From Acidobacteriaceae bacterium (lineage in GTDB: Bacteria > Acidobacteriota > Terriglobia > Terriglobales > Acidobacteriaceae): DNA of 7,605 bases. Within the stretch, counting starts at the first letter, position 1. Every line of letters starts with the position of its first letter. The stretch lies in contig PLYW01000022.1 in NCBI GenBank assembly GCA_003151875.1, positions 1 through 7,605 on the forward strand, in the 5' to 3' direction. A program made the translations under genes and the position numbers. This document shows, piece after piece, positions 5,552-7,605 of the stretch. The notes under the pieces are model-generated. The model ran no database searches and had not been told where the DNA came from. It was given only the letters and a program-made list of their open reading frames with translations.

Positions 5552-5931
5552 TCGCCGCCGATACCAGCACGTGGATCGCGTTTCTGGAGGGCAGCGGCGG
5601 CGCGGACACGCGTTTGTTGGACCAGGCACTGGGCGACCACCAGGTCCTCATGGTGCCGGTCGTGCTTACCGAACTCCTAAGCGACCCTAAACTTCCGGCA
5701 AACGTCTCCGAAACGCTCTCTGAACTGCCGATGCTGGAGATAGAACCAGGGTATTGGCAACGGGCGGGAGTACTGCGCGCAAAAGCAATTGCCAAGCGGC
5801 GAAAAGCGCGACTCGGAGACGCCTTGATTGCCCAAAGCTGCATCGATAGGGGAACTCCGCTTCTCACGCGTGACCGGGACTTTCGCGCCTTCGCAGAGGC
5901 TGCGGATTTGGACTTGGTGCTGAAGCTTTGA
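5548..5931 (+). CDS. vapC: VapC-type PIN-domain ribonuclease toxin
   Basis: The product is 127 residues, the usual VapC length. It has the PIN-domain acidic quartet: D5 in MIAADTSTWIAF, E42 in VVLTELL, D91 in LGDALIAQ and D109 in LLTRDRDF. Together these hold the Mg2+/Mn2+ ions for RNA cleavage. No key residue is missing, so the toxin looks active. Known VapC enzymes cut tRNA or rRNA at specific sites; the target here cannot be inferred. ATGA overlap with vapB and the lack of a well-spaced ribosome binding site point to translational coupling, so toxin is made only when antitoxin is translated. The pair is compact and complete. Its location beside repeat copy C suits a mobile or selfish module, but no integrase accompanies it. 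Confidence 0.92.
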   Translation: MIAADTSTWIAFLEGSGGADTRLLDQALGDHQVLMVPVVLTELLSDPKLPANVSETLSELPMLEIEPGYWQRAGVLRAKAIAKRRKARLGDALIAQSCIDRGTPLLTRDRDFRAFAEAADLDLVLKL

Positions 5932-5959
5932 GCGACTTTTAGCGGCTGCCGGCGGATCT

Positions 5960-5990
5960 CCCACTCATTCGAAAACCGCGAATGAGTGGG
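5960..5990. terminator. Strong stem-loop between convergent vapC and cupredoxin genes
   Basis: CCCACTCATTCG (5960-5971) pairs perfectly with CGAATGAGTGGG (5979-5990): 12 bp with a 7-base loop. It is followed by GGCACCC (5990-5996) and a partial echo CTGGGGCAC (6005-6013). It lies 28 bases after vapC and 45 bases beyond the cupredoxin stop, the right place for a bidirectional terminator. Neither side has a true U-run, so termination is inferred from position and stem strength. Confidence 0.55.
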
Positions 5991-6035
5991 GCACCCAGCG
6001 AATCTGGGGCACAAACGTACATTCAAACCCTCAAA

Positions 6036-6761
6036 TCACGGCTGCACATAGATCGGATTGTTGGGAGACGGCCTCTGGTAATCCTGTCCGTACTTGTTTT
6101 TGTGCGGGGCGGAAGCGGCCATCGTCACCCGCACATGAATCAGGCCCAGCGCGTGGGAATCCTGGCTCACCACCACCTCGCGCGAAAGCGCCCGCAGCGT
6201 GGCGGGCAGCGCATTCTCATTCCAAACGTGCAGCATGTAGCGCCCCGGCGGGACGGAGGCGATCGCGAACTCGCCTTGTTTGTTGGGGACGGCGAAGTAT
6301 GAGCTGGACAGAACGACCACCACCGCGCTCATCTCGGGATGAATGTTGCAGAAAATGTACGACACTCCTTCGCGGTCGAAGTGAACGGTGCGGCTGGTTC
6401 CAGCCTCGTAGAGCCCGAGATCGAAACGCTTGCCGTTGAATAACGAAAACACATTGTGGAACCAGGGATCGCGATTGGGAAAATCCACGGTCGAGCCCTT
6501 GGTGACCACCAGCAGGTGCGGCTCGAAGGCCTTGTTCTTCTGTTGCAGCACGGCGTGCATGGGAGCGACGATGGCCGTGTCGCCCGGCGCAGCGGCGATT
6601 GGGGCCAGCCAGACGACCGTGGCGCTGGCTGGAGACAGGTTGCCGCCACCCTCGGCCACCACGCGACCGGATACGCTGATGTCTTCCGCCCACAAGGCTG
6701 GCGTCACACACAGCACTAACCCGACAGCCAACGACAACGCGAATTTTTCAGCGATATGCAT
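6036..6761 (-). CDS. Exported cupredoxin-domain (plastocyanin-like) copper protein
   Basis: From ATG at 6761 the 241-residue product has a signal peptide (MHIAEKF, hydrophobic 8-23, cleavage after ALWA at 25). A strand-rich N-terminal part contains VSGRVVAEGG. The cupredoxin core is about residues 80-150: LLVVTKGSTVDFPNRDPWFHNVFS, then YIFCNIHPEMSAVVVV. The type-1 copper set is H102 (FHNVF), C138, H141 and M144 in C-x2-H-x2-M. After it, YFAVPNKQGEFAIASVPPGRYMLHVWNE (155-182) resembles a carboxypeptidase regulatory-like beta-sandwich. Proteins of this layout are often labelled 'methylamine utilization protein', but no methylamine gene is present and that name should not imply function. It is probably a periplasmic electron carrier or copper-binding protein. 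A GTG at 6791 is in frame but lies inside the flanking repeat, so it is less likely. The ribosome binding site is weak (TGGAA). The upstream gene on the same strand encodes a barrel protein. Confidence 0.8.
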   Translation of the reverse strand: MHIAEKFALSLAVGLVLCVTPALWAEDISVSGRVVAEGGGNLSPASATVVWLAPIAAAPGDTAIVAPMHAVLQQKNKAFEPHLLVVTKGSTVDFPNRDPWFHNVFSLFNGKRFDLGLYEAGTSRTVHFDREGVSYIFCNIHPEMSAVVVVLSSSYFAVPNKQGEFAIASVPPGRYMLHVWNENALPATLRALSREVVVSQDSHALGLIHVRVTMAASAPHKNKYGQDYQRPSPNNPIYVQP

Positions 6762-6773
6762 AGTTCCATTTCG

Positions 6774-7083
6774 TCGAGAATCATTCACCACGGAGGCACA
6801 GAGGACACAGAGAAACTCAATAAAGAAATCAAGAACTCCGTGATCTCAGTGTTCCACGGTAAGCTTTCGTGCTCTCCGTCGAAAAATCATTCACCACGGC
6901 ACAGAGGACACAGAGAAACTCAGTAAAGAAATCAAGAACTCCGTGATCTCAGTGCCTCCACAGTAAACTTTCATTCTCTCCGTCGAAAAATCATTCACCA
7001 CGGAACGGAGGACACGGAGAAACTCAATAAAAAATCAAGGACTCCGTGATCTCCGTGCCTCCGTGGTGAATCTTCATTCTCAT
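6774..7083. repeat. Three tandem copies of a ~104-bp palindromic repeat
   Basis: Units start at 6774, 6879 and 6983, each opening TCGA(A/G)AA...TCATTCACCACGG and containing GGACAC(A/G)GAGAAACTCA, ATCAAG(A/G)ACTCCGTGATCTC and a CTCTCCG or TCATCC close. Unit lengths are about 105, 104 and 101 bp. The third unit has perfect 11-bp ends TTCACCACGGA (6994-7004) and TCCGTGGTGAA (7060-7070). In units one and two the right arm has decayed. The CACCACGGAGGCAC motif resembles a widespread non-coding palindromic repeat seen in many bacterial intergenic regions (recollection, not searched). It fills the gap between the barrel gene and the cupredoxin gene, and holds no credible gene of its own. Confidence 0.85.
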
Positions 7084-7094
7084 CCATGTAACAC

Positions 7095-7605
7095 TCAGAA
7101 CAGTATCCCCATCGCCATGTTTAATTGCCCTGCCTCATAGCTGTGATCGTAGATCGAGAAGGTTTGCAGCCGTCGGTATTCCAGCGACAACAGCAGGTCG
7201 GAACGCGGCCGGTAGATAACGTTGCCAAACCCGGCCCGGTTACGGCTCAAGAAAGGATTGGCATAGCTCTGGGCCTGCTCGCCGAAGTAGCGAATGTCGG
7301 CCGCAAACGGATTGTCCTGGCCAAACGCTGCGTTGAACTCAAGCTTCGGCAGCGGCTGATACTTCAACTGCGCCCAGCCGCCGACGGAATTCAGCGGCAG
7401 CACGCTGGTGGCGGGATCGCTGAGCGGCCCGTTATAGACGACACTGCGACTGAGGGCAGCGCCGAGTCCGCCGATGGCTTGTCCGCGGTAGAAGAAGCCG
7501 CTTAGCGTGAACCAACGGCTAAGCGGCAGGTTCAAGTCTGCGGTCGCGGCGTACCCATTCACGTTTCGGTTGAAGCCCCAGTACTCGCGGCTGTAATAGC
7601 CTCCG
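7095..7605 (-). CDS. Outer-membrane beta-barrel protein, C-terminal part (N-terminus beyond window)
   Basis: The reading is open from the right edge to the stop at 7095-7097, giving 169 residues with no start of its own; a GTG at 7562 is internal. The sequence alternates hydrophobic and polar residues in strands with aromatic girdles: YAATADLNLPLSRWFTLSGFFYRG, VGGWAQLKYQPLPKLEFNAAFGQDNP, FGNVIYRPRSDLLLSLEYRRLQTF and a last strand QLNMAMGILF. Ending in Phe is the usual BAM recognition signal of outer-membrane proteins. It could be a porin or the barrel of a larger transporter; which one cannot be told from this part. It is encoded on the same strand as the cupredoxin gene and 333 bp upstream of it, so the two may be co-transcribed through the repeat array. 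Confidence 0.75.
   Translation of the reverse strand, partial: GGYYSREYWGFNRNVNGYAATADLNLPLSRWFTLSGFFYRGQAIGGLGAALSRSVVYNGPLSDPATSVLPLNSVGGWAQLKYQPLPKLEFNAAFGQDNPFAADIRYFGEQAQSYANPFLSRNRAGFGNVIYRPRSDLLLSLEYRRLQTFSIYDHSYEAGQLNMAMGILF

Noticed and set aside
5514..6026. Minus-strand 170-codon reading opposite vapC
   Set aside because: It is antisense to a PIN toxin with all four catalytic acidic residues, and it runs into the terminator hairpin.
6430..6843. Plus-strand 137-codon reading ending in FTTEAQRTQRN
   Set aside because: It is antisense to the cupredoxin gene, and its tail is the translation of the CACCACGGAGGCAC repeat, a common source of false gene calls.
6774..7083. The three ~104-bp tandem units as a CRISPR array
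   Set aside because: The units repeat along their whole length with no unique spacers, the period is too long, and no cas genes are present.

Overview
The window looks like a chromosomal segment of an acidobacterium, probably Terriglobia (Koribacter or Sulfotelmatobacter type). That is inferred from the mix of genes and from the style of the intergenic repeats: GGGTGG/CCCGGGTCTC hairpin elements, a GTCATCCCGAGCG-type segment, and a CACCACGGAGGCAC/GTGCCTCCGTGGTG element. No rRNA or marker gene confirms the taxon.

Layout from left to right. (1) Positions 1-1022, minus strand: the N-terminal half of an OPT-family oligopeptide transporter, running off the left edge. It is GC-rich and has a clear GGAGG ribosome binding site. 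(2) Positions 1267-3234, minus: a large secreted beta-propeller protein of unknown function, visibly less GC-rich, with a good sigma70-type promoter and an overlapping palindrome upstream. (3) Positions 3764-4039, plus: a small secreted orphan protein starting at TTG. (4) Positions 4281-5012 (or 5078), minus: a secreted helical, TPR-like protein with a twin CX3C tail. (5) Positions 5348-5931, plus: a complete VapBC toxin-antitoxin operon with overlapping genes and a palindrome sitting on its promoter. (6) Positions 6036-6761, minus: an exported cupredoxin-domain protein with an intact type-1 copper ligand set. (7) Positions 7095-7605, minus: the C-terminal part of an outer-membrane beta-barrel protein, running off the right edge.

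Three copies of one intergenic repeat (A 3400-3577, B 4042-4190, C 5193-5250), all in the same orientation, separate the propeller, orphan, TPR-like and vapBC units. The 3.2-5.3 kb interval therefore looks like a patchwork of accessory genes joined by repeats. A different repeat, about 104 bp and present three times in tandem, fills the gap between the outer-membrane protein gene and the cupredoxin gene (6774-7083).

Functionally, most of the window encodes the cell envelope: inner-membrane peptide uptake, three exported proteins of unknown role, an exported copper protein and a barrel protein. VapBC is a self-contained stability or stress module. I see no convincing multi-gene novel system. 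The most distinctive items are the repeat-bracketed secreted orphans and the twin CX3C protein.
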